DNA from: Halorubrum aidingense JCM 13560
GTDB lineage: Archaea; Halobacteriota; Halobacteria; Halobacteriales; Haloferacaceae
NCBI RefSeq assembly: GCF_000336995.1
Contig: NZ_AOJI01000026.1
Location: forward strand, 197,204 to 261,203
Length of the DNA stretch: 64,000 nt
Direction: 5' to 3'
The stretch's first letter is position 1. Each line of letters starts with the position of its first letter. Under the pieces are notes generated by a model that was not told where the DNA came from, did no database searches, and worked only from the letters and a program-made list of their open reading frames with translations. The position numbers and the translations under genes were made by a program. This document shows, piece after piece, positions 50,231-58,039 of the stretch.

Positions 50231-51358
50231 ATGGCATCCGTAACACTGCAAGAGATCACGAAACAGTACGAGGACGTAACAGCTGTCGACGACATGAACC
50301 TCGAGATCCGCGACGGTGAGTTCATCACCTTCGTCGGACCCTCGGGGTGCGGGAAGTCGACGACGATGGAAACGATCGCTGGCCTCACCCTGCCGACCGA
50401 GGGGACGATCAGCATCGGCGAGCGGGACGTCACGGACCTGCCGCCGAAGGACCGGGGCATCTCCATGGTGTTCCAGAACATCGCACTGTTCCCGCACATG
50501 GACGTCTACGAGAACATCTCCTTCGGGCTCCGGCTCCGGAAGTACGACCAGGAGGAGATCGACCGCCGCGTCGAGGAGGCGGCCGACGTCGTCCAGCTAG
50601 AGGGGATGATGGACCGGATGCCGAAAGAGATGTCCGGCGGGCAGCGGCAGCGCGTCGCCATCGCCCGCGCCATCGTCCGCGAGCCGGAGGTGTTCCTGAT
50701 GGACGAGCCGTTAGCGAACCTCGACGCGGAGCTGCGCGTCCACATGCGCACACAGCTCCAGCGGCTCCACCGCGAGCTCGACACGACGATCATCTACGTC
50801 ACGCACGACCAAGCGCAGGCGATGACCATGTCTGACCGAATCGCCGTCATCAACGGCGGCGTGCTCCAGCAGGTGGCGCCGCCGCTGGAGTGTTACAACG
50901 AGCCGGCGAACCTGTTCGTCGCCGGCTTCATCGGATCGCCCGCGATGAACTTCATCGAGGGAGAGGTCATCGACGACGGCTTCCAGTCCCAGTACACGCA
51001 GATCGACTTCGACCCCGAGACCCACGGGGTCACACCGGGACAGGATATCACGGTCGGCATCCGCCCCGAGGACGTGTTCCTAGAGGAGGACGCCAGGAAG
51101 GCGGCCTCGCCGACGAAGGCGTTCGACGCCGTCGTCGACGTCATCGAGCCGATGGGGAAGGAGGTCAACGCCTATCTGCTGTTCAACCGCGACGTCGAGG
51201 CGAGCGCCGAGGGGCGCGGTGAGGGTCAGCTCCTCATCAATCTCGCACCCGACACGGACATCGCGGAGGGCGACGATATCCGAGTCGTGATGGACCGCGA
51301 GAACATCCACCTCTTCGACCGGGCGAGCGGCGACGCGATCACTCACTCGCTGGAGTAG
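50231..51358 (+). CDS. sugar ABC transporter ATP-binding protein (UgpC/MsmK type)
   Basis: This 375-aa ATPase has Walker A GPSGCGKST, Q-loop MVFQNIALFPHMDVYENISFGL, signature [16 protein letters not shown], Walker B VFLMDEPLANLD and switch THDQAQAMTMSDRI. The C-terminal regulatory OB-like (MalK/TOBE) domain begins near residue 235 (INGGVLQQVAPPLECYNEPANLFVAGFIGSPAMNF). It closes the transport operon and is followed by a convergent regulator gene; the 175-base gap between them shows nothing further. Confidence 0.94.
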   Translation: MASVTLQEITKQYEDVTAVDDMNLEIRDGEFITFVGPSGCGKSTTMETIAGLTLPTEGTISIGERDVTDLPPKDRGISMVFQNIALFPHMDVYENISFGLRLRKYDQEEIDRRVEEAADVVQLEGMMDRMPKEMSGGQRQRVAIARAIVREPEVFLMDEPLANLDAELRVHMRTQLQRLHRELDTTIIYVTHDQAQAMTMSDRIAVINGGVLQQVAPPLECYNEPANLFVAGFIGSPAMNFIEGEVIDDGFQSQYTQIDFDPETHGVTPGQDITVGIRPEDVFLEEDARKAASPTKAFDAVVDVIEPMGKEVNAYLLFNRDVEASAEGRGEGQLLINLAPDTDIAEGDDIRVVMDRENIHLFDRASGDAITHSLE

Positions 51359-51533
51359 GCGGCGCGTCGCTTGCTCGCACGAGTGATCGGTTCGGGCGCA
51401 CGTTCGGGGCGACCGAGGCGGATTCCCGTTCGGGCACCGCGACCGACCGCTCTGCAGATCCCTTCTTCGGCCTGCATATCGCGACGAGCGTTACTGCGGG
51501 GTACTCGTCGCCGACGGACCTCGGATCTGCGAG

Positions 51534-52604
51534 TCAGTCGATGCCGAGGACGGTGATCCGGTGGGCTTCGATGGCCTCGACCATCGCTCCCCAGCCGCCG
51601 ACCTCGACCGGACCGTCCTCGGTCTCGACGACGAGCCCGACTCGCCCGCCGTAGCTCGCGATGGTTTCCGAGCCGACCGGGTCGTCGGCGTCGGTGACGA
51701 CGACCTCGGAGAGAACGCCCTCGATCACGCAGTCGGAACCCGTCTCGGTGTCCGTACCCTCGATACGAACCCGGACAGCCGCGCTGTCGAGGAGCGGCGC
51801 GACGTCGCGGACGCAGTAGCGGATGTCGATGTAGTCGATAGGGGGCTCCTCGTCGAGGGCGGTGTAGATCGGTTTCCACGTGTCCCACTGGGTCGTCAAA
51901 AAGTACCAGTGGAACACGTACGTGTGGGTCCGATCGTCGACGAGCACGCCGTACTCGTTGGTCGAGCCGGTGTGGGGCGCGAAACACGTTTTCGTTCGGT
52001 CGACGATCACGACGAACGGCGACGGGAGCCGGCGGTGGCGGGCCTCCGAACAGACGTCGGCGAGCTCGTCGGGGCTGGGAAGCGATGCGGTGCTCCCGTC
52101 CGGCGTGTGAATGGAGAGGTTGACGCGGACGCCGCGCTCCGTCGCCGCCTGCAGGGCCGGTCGGAGGCGCTCGAAGTGTTCGACGCCGAGCGAGACGTTC
52201 ACCTGCATCTCCGCCTCGCGGATGAACTCGTCGGCGTTTTTGATCACCGTCTCGAAGCGGGTGACGATGCTGACGGTCGACTGTTCGACCGACGGCTCGT
52301 TCCAGCGCCGCTCGATCTCCTCGGTCGCCTCGGTGAACCGGCTCGCTCGCGTCAGGAGGTCGTCGGTGATCTCATCGAGGCTGTTGGCGCGGGCGTACAG
52401 CGACTCCTGTTTGTACGTCTCGATGTAGCCGGCGCTCTCCAAATCGCGCAACACGTCGTAGATCCGCGGGTCGGGGACTCCGCTCGCGTCGGCGACGCGG
52501 GTGACCGGCGCGGCACCGAGTTCGAGCACGGTCACGTACGCGTCGGCCTGATACGGCGAGAGGCCGGCGTCTTTGAGCGTCTCCGTGAGGTCATCGCGGT
52601 CCAC
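51534..52604 (-). CDS. TrmB-family sugar-responsive transcriptional regulator
   Basis: This 356-aa regulator has an N-terminal winged helix (LTETLKDAGLSPYQADAYVTVLELGAAPVTRVADASGVPDPRIYDVLRDLESAGYIET) and a coiled linker (ITDDLLTRASRFTEATEEIERRW). A large sugar-binding domain follows, ending MVEAIEAHRITVLGID, as in TrmB/TrmBL proteins. It starts with GTG at 52,604. It is convergent with the transport operon and divergent from the GH68 gene, so it is well placed to sense a sugar (sucrose or a fructose-containing sugar is inferred) and control both. Confidence 0.92.
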   Translation of the reverse strand: MDRDDLTETLKDAGLSPYQADAYVTVLELGAAPVTRVADASGVPDPRIYDVLRDLESAGYIETYKQESLYARANSLDEITDDLLTRASRFTEATEEIERRWNEPSVEQSTVSIVTRFETVIKNADEFIREAEMQVNVSLGVEHFERLRPALQAATERGVRVNLSIHTPDGSTASLPSPDELADVCSEARHRRLPSPFVVIVDRTKTCFAPHTGSTNEYGVLVDDRTHTYVFHWYFLTTQWDTWKPIYTALDEEPPIDYIDIRYCVRDVAPLLDSAAVRVRIEGTDTETGSDCVIEGVLSEVVVTDADDPVGSETIASYGGRVGLVVETEDGPVEVGGWGAMVEAIEAHRITVLGID

Positions 52605-52655
52605 GATTACCCCTTCGTCCCGTTCGAGTGCCGCGCCACGGCGCTCGTCTCCGCG

Positions 52656-52714
52656 TGTTTGGACCGATCTATTACCATGTTTTGGACTACCACGGCTGTG
52701 ATAAAACGTTTTAT
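52656..52714. promoter_or_regulatory. direct repeat and 14-bp palindrome in TrmB/GH68 intergenic region
   Basis: TGTTTGGAC (52,656-52,664) is repeated as TGTTTTGGAC (52,678-52,687) about two helical turns apart. Next to it is a perfect 14-bp palindrome ATAAAACGTTTTAT (52,701-52,714), which may also hold the regulator gene's TATA box. Both lie in the 234-base divergent region between the TrmB gene and the GH68 gene. Binding by TrmB is inferred from position. Confidence 0.4.
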
Positions 52715-52730
52715 TTCCGTGCTGGCCCCG

Positions 52731-52777
52731 CCGGGCCGCGAGGCGCCGTGCGGGCCGTGGACAGCCGCGCGGCCCGG
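52731..52777. other. GC-rich 10-bp perfect inverted repeat
   Basis: CCGGGCCGCG (52,731-52,740) and CGCGGCCCGG (52,768-52,777) can form a stable stem with a 27-base loop. It sits between the palindrome and the GH68 promoter. It may act as a boundary or terminator-like hairpin for the divergent transcripts, or be unrelated GC structure. Confidence 0.35.
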
Positions 52778-52810
52778 AGAGACGCGTTCTGTCGTCACGA
52801 CTGAAAAGGC

Positions 52811-52817
52811 TTTATTC
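52811..52817 (+). promoter_or_regulatory. TATA box of the GH68 gene
   Basis: TTTATTC lies 22-28 bases upstream of the ATG at 52,839, so the transcript is predicted to be leaderless. Confidence 0.5.
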
Positions 52818-52838
52818 GGTCCGTCGTGCAGTGCGCGT

Positions 52839-54320
52839 ATGCACGAAACGTCCGGGAACGACACTATCGGGGCCGACGGCGTCGGGGGCGACGACGAGGG
52901 TAACACCGCCAAGGCCGACGGCGGTCGAGGGCGGTCGCGGTGGACCAGAGAGCAGGCGGCGTCGATCGAGCGCCGACACGGGAACGTCGCGCCGCCGGCC
53001 GGTCCGCCGACGGTCGATCCGTTCCCCGACATCCACATCTGGGACACGTGGCTGCTCCGCGACCGACACGGCGAGATCGCCGACGTCAACGGCTGGCGAC
53101 TCGCCTTCTCGCTGACGGCGCCCGCCGATCTCCTCCCGGGGAAGCGACACGACGTCGCCGAGATACGGTGTTTCTACTCCGCAGACGGGACGCGGTGGCA
53201 CGACGCCGGGCCGGTCTTCGACGACGGCGCGCTCGGCCAGCGACAGTGGGCGGGCTCCGCGCTGTACGACGACGGCGACCTGTACCTCTATTACACCGCC
53301 GCCGGCGACGAGACCGCCGCGGAGATGACGTACACCCAGCGGATCGCGGTCGCTCACGGCGGGACGGTGACCGCGTCCGACGAAGGGGTCGAGCTCTCCG
53401 GGCCGTGGACTCACGAGACGCTGTTGACGCCGGACGGCGAGTGGTACGAGACCGAAGACCAGTCTCGGGGCATGATCTACACCTTCCGTGACCCCTGGTT
53501 CTTCGAGGACCCCGCGACCGGCGAGACGTACCTCTTGTTCGAGGGGAACGCCCCCGCGCCGGCGCGGCCGGGCGACGACGCCGAGACCGATCGGCGGCGC
53601 GAGTTCAACGGGTGTATCGGCGTGGCCGTCTCGGAGTCCGGCGACCCGCTCTCGTGGGAGCTCCGTCCCCCGCTGCTCGACGCGGTCGAGGTGAACCAGG
53701 AGCTCGAACGCCCGCACGTCGTCGTCGCGGACGGCCGGTACTACCTGTTCGTCTGCAGCCACGTCCACACGTTCGCGCCGGGGGTCACCGGCCCCGACGC
53801 GTTGTACGGGTTCGTCGCCGACGCGTTCGACGGCGAGTTCCGAGCGCTGAACGGCTCCGGGCTGGTCGCCACGAACCCGCCGTCGGCCCCGTTCCAGGCG
53901 TACTCGTGGATGGCGTTCGCGCACGACGAGGAGGTGCTCGTGCAGAGCTTCCTCAACTACTACGACTTCGCCGGGGACTCGCTCGATGCGATCGCGGACC
54001 TTCCCGAGACCGACCAGCGCGAGCGGTTCGGCGGGACGCTCGCGCCGACGCTCCGACTCGCGGTCGAGGGGGACCGAACGCGACTGCTCGGAACGCTCGA
54101 CGCGTGGCACATCCCGACGCCGGACGAGCCGCTGCCGCCGGCGGACGGCTCGTCGCTGCCGACCGACGCGGAACTCGGCGGGGAGATCCGCGAGCGCGGC
54201 GCCATCGGCGGGTATATTCTCGGCCCGAGCGGGGCGGACGGGGGCGCTGAGACGGACGGCGACGACGACGGCACGCGCGGCGATGGCGGCGATGTCGACT
54301 CCACCGTCGACGGTTTATAA
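52839..54320 (+). CDS. glycoside hydrolase family 68 enzyme (levansucrase-like)
   Basis: This 493-aa five-bladed propeller enzyme should act on sucrose, splitting it and/or transferring fructose to make levan. GH68 marks are HIWDTWLLRD with the nucleophile Asp69, WAGSALYDD (about residue 137), the transition-state stabiliser in YTFRDPWFF (Asp218) and the acid/base in NQELERPHVVV (Glu290). No signal peptide is seen: the first 50 residues are hydrophilic and Gly/Asp-rich. It is either cytosolic or exported by an unrecognised route. The ATG at 52,839 follows a TATA box, and the upstream frame extension is out of context. It is convergent with GH32, 20 bases apart. Confidence 0.9.
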   Translation: MHETSGNDTIGADGVGGDDEGNTAKADGGRGRSRWTREQAASIERRHGNVAPPAGPPTVDPFPDIHIWDTWLLRDRHGEIADVNGWRLAFSLTAPADLLPGKRHDVAEIRCFYSADGTRWHDAGPVFDDGALGQRQWAGSALYDDGDLYLYYTAAGDETAAEMTYTQRIAVAHGGTVTASDEGVELSGPWTHETLLTPDGEWYETEDQSRGMIYTFRDPWFFEDPATGETYLLFEGNAPAPARPGDDAETDRRREFNGCIGVAVSESGDPLSWELRPPLLDAVEVNQELERPHVVVADGRYYLFVCSHVHTFAPGVTGPDALYGFVADAFDGEFRALNGSGLVATNPPSAPFQAYSWMAFAHDEEVLVQSFLNYYDFAGDSLDAIADLPETDQRERFGGTLAPTLRLAVEGDRTRLLGTLDAWHIPTPDEPLPPADGSSLPTDAELGGEIRERGAIGGYILGPSGADGGAETDGDDDGTRGDGGDVDSTVDGL

Positions 54321-54340
54321 GATCTATCGGCAGCGGTTTA

Positions 54341-56632
54341 TCAGGAGTCGTCCGTCGGCATCGCCTCGCCGAGCGTCCACGCCGACAGCGACGTGAGCGC
54401 GGCGCGACCGCCCTCGGCGACCGCGGAGACGCCGACCGCGTCGTCGCGAGTCGGGTACACCCGACTCGTCAGGCAGTGCCGCTCGTTCGCGTAGATCTCG
54501 ATCACGGAGCGGTCGAGGAAGATCCGGAGGGAGAGCGGCTCGTCGTACGGCGGCACCGACATCGACTGGGTGTCGGCGAAGGCGTGCGGATCGCCGCTCG
54601 ACGGCGCCCGATCGACCGAGAGAGTGCCGTCTTTCTCGTAGCGGATCGGCGTGTGCTCCGCCCGGTCCGGCGTCTCGAACACCGACAGCTCCACAGCTTC
54701 GGCGTCGTCGAGCGCGATCTCGATCTCGAGTTCGATCGCCGCTCCCTCGACGTCGAGTCGACGGCGGTCGCCGGGTGCGAGGGCGACGTCGGTCGCCGCG
54801 GCGATCCGTTCGGTCCGAAGCTCCGTCACCTCCGCAGCGGGTCGCTGTCGGAGTCCGCCGTCGGGACCGGCCTCGATCACGCGCGGGAGCGACATGGCGC
54901 CGGACCAACCGGCGTTCCACTGCCCCTCGACGTCGCGCGCCTCGGGGAGCCACCCCCACGTGAGGGTCCGATCGCCGTCGTCGAGCGACTGGGGGGCGTA
55001 GAAGTCGCCGTGGTCGAGGAGGCCGCGCGACTCGACCGTGAACTCGTCGTCGACGAAGGAGCCGAGGAAGTAGACGACGTTCTCGTAGTCGGAGACGTGC
55101 AACAGCCGCCGGTCGCCCAGATCGAGTAGCTCGGGGCACTCCCAGACGGCGCCGGCGTCCGGGCCGCCGGCGAGGAGCAGCCCCTCGTAGGTCCACTCGG
55201 TGAGCGTCTCGGAGGTGTACAACAGCGCCGCGCCCCCGCCGTCTTCGAGCCCGGTGCCGACCAGGTGGTACCAGCGCCCGTTCTCGCGCCAGACGTTGTG
55301 GTCGCGGAACTCGGCGCGCCAGTGGTCGGTCTCCAAGACGTCTAGATCCGCCGGCGGCGACGCGATCACGGGGTTCCCGTCGTACTTGTCCCACGTCCGG
55401 AGCCCGGGGTCGTCCGTGGTCGCGAGACAGGGGAGTTGGTCGCGGCCGTCACCGCCCGTGTACAGCAGGCTCGCCGTCCCGTCGTCGTCGACGGCACAGC
55501 CCGACCAACAGCCGTCGCGGTCGGGACCGTCCGGGGAGGGGGTGAGCGCGACCGGCTCGTCGCGCCACGTGACGAGGTCGTCGCTCACCGCGTGCCCCCA
55601 GTGGATCGTGTTGTGGAAGGGGCCGGCGGGGTTGTACTGGTAGAAGACGTGGTACCGGCCGTTCCAGCGGATCAGCCCGTTCGGGTCGTTCAGCCAGTTC
55701 GCGGGCGGCGTGAGGTGGTACTTGGGCCGGCCGCCGACGCCGGACTCCCCGCTTTCGGCGGTCCGGTCGCGGAGGCGGCGCAGGTCGTCTCCGGTCGTCG
55801 GGCGACCGGGCGTGCCGTCTCGAACCGTGAGACTCCGGAGACAGCCGGCGACGAGTCGGTCACGCGTCTCGGCGAGCGCGGCGGCGTCGGGGCCCTCCGG
55901 CGCCGGCCGATCGGCGAAGAGAACGGGCGCACCGAGGCCGAGCACCGCTCCATCGCCGGCGGTCCACGAGACGGCGGTCATCTGGCCGGGCACCTCGGTG
56001 TCACCGCGGACGGTCGAGGCGAGCACCTCGCCGTTCGCGGGGAGCACCCGCTCGTAGCGGACCGCGGGCGCGACGCCGTGCGCGCGGAGGGGGTGGCGGA
56101 GCCCGTCGAGCGACTCGAGGGCGGGGTGGTCGGCGTACAGCGACCGCCACAGCACGCCCGTCGGCTCAACGAGCGCTTCCTCGTCGACCCGGTCGGGCGC
56201 GATCGATTCGATCGAGAGGCTGTCGACCGACGCCAGCGCGTGCAGCGTCAAGAACAGCCCGCCGCCGTCCGCGAGGAACGCCTCGATCGCGGGCGCCGCC
56301 TCGCCGAGCGGGTCGGTGTCGGGACACGGCGCCGCTCGGTGCCACCAGAGGACGTCGAACCGGTGGAGCGTGTCGGCGCTGTCGCCCACGCCCGGTCCGG
56401 GGTAGGACCCGCCGAGGGAGGTCGCGTCCGACGCCGCGTCCGGTGCGACATCGGACGCGGGGTCGACGGCGGCCGTAGCGGTCGGTGCGGCGTCGGTCTC
56501 AGCGAGGAGGTCGAACGGGACCGGCTCGACGGCGACTCCGTCGTGCGCGGCGAGCCAGTCGACGACCGCGCGCTGCTCGTCGGATAGATCGCCGTCGGTG
56601 AGCACGCCGACGCGGGACGACAACTCCGTCAT
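54341..56632 (-). CDS. GH32 beta-fructofuranosidase/levanase with extra N-terminal domain
   Basis: This 763-aa enzyme is predicted to cut sucrose or fructans. Residues about 303-763 are GH32: nucleophile in NWLNDPNGL (Asp316), FRDH (Asp444; usual FRDP has become FRDH) and acid/base Glu498 in WECPEL. The C-terminal beta-sandwich contains [16 protein letters not shown]. Residues 1-270 form a distinct alpha/beta domain ([67 protein letters not shown]) similar to ThuA/GATase-like folds. No signal peptide is seen. It is convergent with GH68 and has a palindrome right before its start. Confidence 0.88.
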   Translation of the reverse strand: MTELSSRVGVLTDGDLSDEQRAVVDWLAAHDGVAVEPVPFDLLAETDAAPTATAAVDPASDVAPDAASDATSLGGSYPGPGVGDSADTLHRFDVLWWHRAAPCPDTDPLGEAAPAIEAFLADGGGLFLTLHALASVDSLSIESIAPDRVDEEALVEPTGVLWRSLYADHPALESLDGLRHPLRAHGVAPAVRYERVLPANGEVLASTVRGDTEVPGQMTAVSWTAGDGAVLGLGAPVLFADRPAPEGPDAAALAETRDRLVAGCLRSLTVRDGTPGRPTTGDDLRRLRDRTAESGESGVGGRPKYHLTPPANWLNDPNGLIRWNGRYHVFYQYNPAGPFHNTIHWGHAVSDDLVTWRDEPVALTPSPDGPDRDGCWSGCAVDDDGTASLLYTGGDGRDQLPCLATTDDPGLRTWDKYDGNPVIASPPADLDVLETDHWRAEFRDHNVWRENGRWYHLVGTGLEDGGGAALLYTSETLTEWTYEGLLLAGGPDAGAVWECPELLDLGDRRLLHVSDYENVVYFLGSFVDDEFTVESRGLLDHGDFYAPQSLDDGDRTLTWGWLPEARDVEGQWNAGWSGAMSLPRVIEAGPDGGLRQRPAAEVTELRTERIAAATDVALAPGDRRRLDVEGAAIELEIEIALDDAEAVELSVFETPDRAEHTPIRYEKDGTLSVDRAPSSGDPHAFADTQSMSVPPYDEPLSLRIFLDRSVIEIYANERHCLTSRVYPTRDDAVGVSAVAEGGRAALTSLSAWTLGEAMPTDDS

Positions 56633-56642
56633 ACGAACACTC

Positions 56643-56656
56643 ACTCGGTACCGAGT
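56643..56656 (-). promoter_or_regulatory. perfect palindrome resembling a TrmB operator before the GH32 gene
   Basis: ACTCGGTACCGAGT is a perfect 14-bp palindrome starting 11 bases upstream of the GH32 ATG. It fits ACT-N7-GAGT, the core of the TACT-N7/8-GAGTA motif reported for halobacterial TrmB, but lacks the flanking T and A. Overlap with the transcription start would suit repression. TrmB binding is inference. Confidence 0.45.
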
Positions 56657-56812
56657 CAAAACCGTGTCGTCCGCGCCCGCCGCTCGAACCACAGCGCGCG
56701 GCCGACGCGGACGGCGACGGGACCGTCTCACCTCGCCGACGTAACCGTCTTCAATCACGCCGCGGTCGGGGGCGCCGGCAGGGTTTTTACCGTTCGAGCG
56801 GAACGTGTTCGC

Positions 56813-57178
56813 ATGAGCACGGAAACGGTCGAAACGGGTGGCGACCCGGCGATCGAGGTAACCGTCGATGCCGCCGAGGAGGCGCTTTCGCTGTTGGAGG
56901 GCGAGGGGCTCGACACGGAGGAGGCCGGACTGCGGCTGTTCGTACAGCAGGGAGGGTGTGCGGGACTCTCCTACGGGATGCGGTTCGACACCGAGCCCGA
57001 GTCGGACGACTTGGTCGTCGAACACCACGGGCTCCGGGTCTTCGTCGATCCGGCGAGCCGGAACTACATCGGCGGGAGCAAACTCGACTACGAGCACGGC
57101 CTGCAGGCCGCCGGCTTCGAGGTCGAGAACCCGAACGTCGTCTCCGAATGCGGCTGCGGCGAGTCGTTCCGCACGTAA
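56813..57178 (+). CDS. iron-sulfur cluster assembly protein, IscA/HesB/ErpA type
   Basis: This 121-aa A-type carrier has the three conserved cysteines: one in [16 protein letters not shown] and the pair in [12 protein letters not shown]. It begins [33 protein letters not shown], and length is normal. It stores or passes Fe-S clusters to target enzymes. It is divergent from GH32, and its ATG follows a TTTTTACC TATA-like box by about 25 bases, so it is likely leaderless. Confidence 0.93.
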   Translation: MSTETVETGGDPAIEVTVDAAEEALSLLEGEGLDTEEAGLRLFVQQGGCAGLSYGMRFDTEPESDDLVVEHHGLRVFVDPASRNYIGGSKLDYEHGLQAAGFEVENPNVVSECGCGESFRT

Positions 57179-57194
57179 GTCGTTCCGCACGTAA
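57163..57194 (+). repeat. 16-bp tandem duplication across the IscA stop codon
   Basis: GTCGTTCCGCACGTAA occurs twice in tandem (57,163-57,178 and 57,179-57,194), followed by a degenerate third start (GTCGTCCCGAACGTC). The first copy supplies the last codons and TAA of the gene; the second contributes a silent copy after the stop. Confidence 0.8.
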
Positions 57195-57290
57195 GTCGTC
57201 CCGAACGTCGTCACCCCCGGCGCGATCCGCGGTGCGGTCGAGCGATCGGCGAGTCACGTTTTTAAACCGCTCCAACGGATACGGACCCGT

Positions 57291-57536
57291 ATGAGTCTCG
57301 ACGCAGCGACGACGGCCGACGGCGAGCGGGGGTACACCGATCGAACGCACGTCGAGCGAGGGACCGACGGCCCGTTCTACGTCGTGTTCGCCGACGCCGA
57401 GGGATCGGCGCGCTGGGGGTTCCGCTGTGGCAACTGCGAGTCGTTCGACACCGCGATGGACACCATGGGACGCATCCAGTGTACCGAGTGCGGGAACTTC
57501 CGGAAGCCCGACGAGTGGGACGCGGCTCACGAGTGA
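57291..57536 (+). CDS. small zinc-binding protein, DUF5816-like
   Basis: This 81-aa protein has CGNC and CTEC cysteine pairs (FRCGNCESFDTAMDTMGRIQCTECGNFRKPDEWDAAHE), a probable single zinc site, following TDGPFYVVFADAEGSARWGFRC. It resembles the DUF5816 haloarchaeal family from memory. A TATA-like TTTTTAAACC lies about 30 bases upstream. No function is known. Confidence 0.7.
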   Translation: MSLDAATTADGERGYTDRTHVERGTDGPFYVVFADAEGSARWGFRCGNCESFDTAMDTMGRIQCTECGNFRKPDEWDAAHE

Positions 57537-57614
57537 GCGGATCGCGGAAGCCGGCTCGCGCCGGGCCGGAATCGTGAGAAAGTTTAACACAAAAGACGAT
57601 CAACGGTCGGATAG

Positions 57615-57953
57615 ATGGCCCCTGCGAGCATCCCACCGACGACGGAGGCCAGAAACGTCTTTCGCGAGCTCGGGTACACCGTCTCAGAGGGCGGTCGAGA
57701 GTTCGTCGCGGAGCGCAAGTGGCGGCGCGTGCTCGTCACCGTGCTGTGTCTCGAGAGCGACGACATCGACCCGTATCTCGCCGACGGCGGCGACGCCCCG
57801 CGGCTCCGGTGTTTCGTCACGTGGCGCGAGCGCGCCGAGGACCTCCGCGATCAGCTCGTCTCGCGGAAACCCCCGTACGACTGGGCGGTGATCGGTATCG
57901 AGGCCGACGGCAGCGACTTCGCGGTGATGGAGGGCGCGCCGGGGAGCCCCTGA
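57615..57953 (+). CDS. conserved haloarchaeal hypothetical protein
   Basis: This 112-aa protein starts MAPASIPPTTEARNVFRELGYTVSEGGREFVAERKWRRVLVTVLC and ends ...PYDWAVIGIEADGSDFAVMEGAPGSP. It looks like a compact alpha/beta fold that could bind a ligand, with RCFVTWRERAEDLRDQLV in the middle. A TTTAACAC TATA-like box lies about 30 bases upstream. The family could not be identified with confidence. Confidence 0.6.
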   Translation: MAPASIPPTTEARNVFRELGYTVSEGGREFVAERKWRRVLVTVLCLESDDIDPYLADGGDAPRLRCFVTWRERAEDLRDQLVSRKPPYDWAVIGIEADGSDFAVMEGAPGSP

Positions 57954-58039
57954 GCGCGACGGCGTCGCTCCCCTCCAACGGTCCGCCACCGCATCGCGAT
58001 TCCCAACGGTTTTTGCGTCGCTCCGAAGTGGGTGCGTGC

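Noticed and set aside
51561..54320. Extended 919-codon frame joined to the GH68 gene
   Set aside because: The first 426 codons are antisense to the TrmB gene. The ATG at 52,839 with its TATA box gives the normal enzyme.
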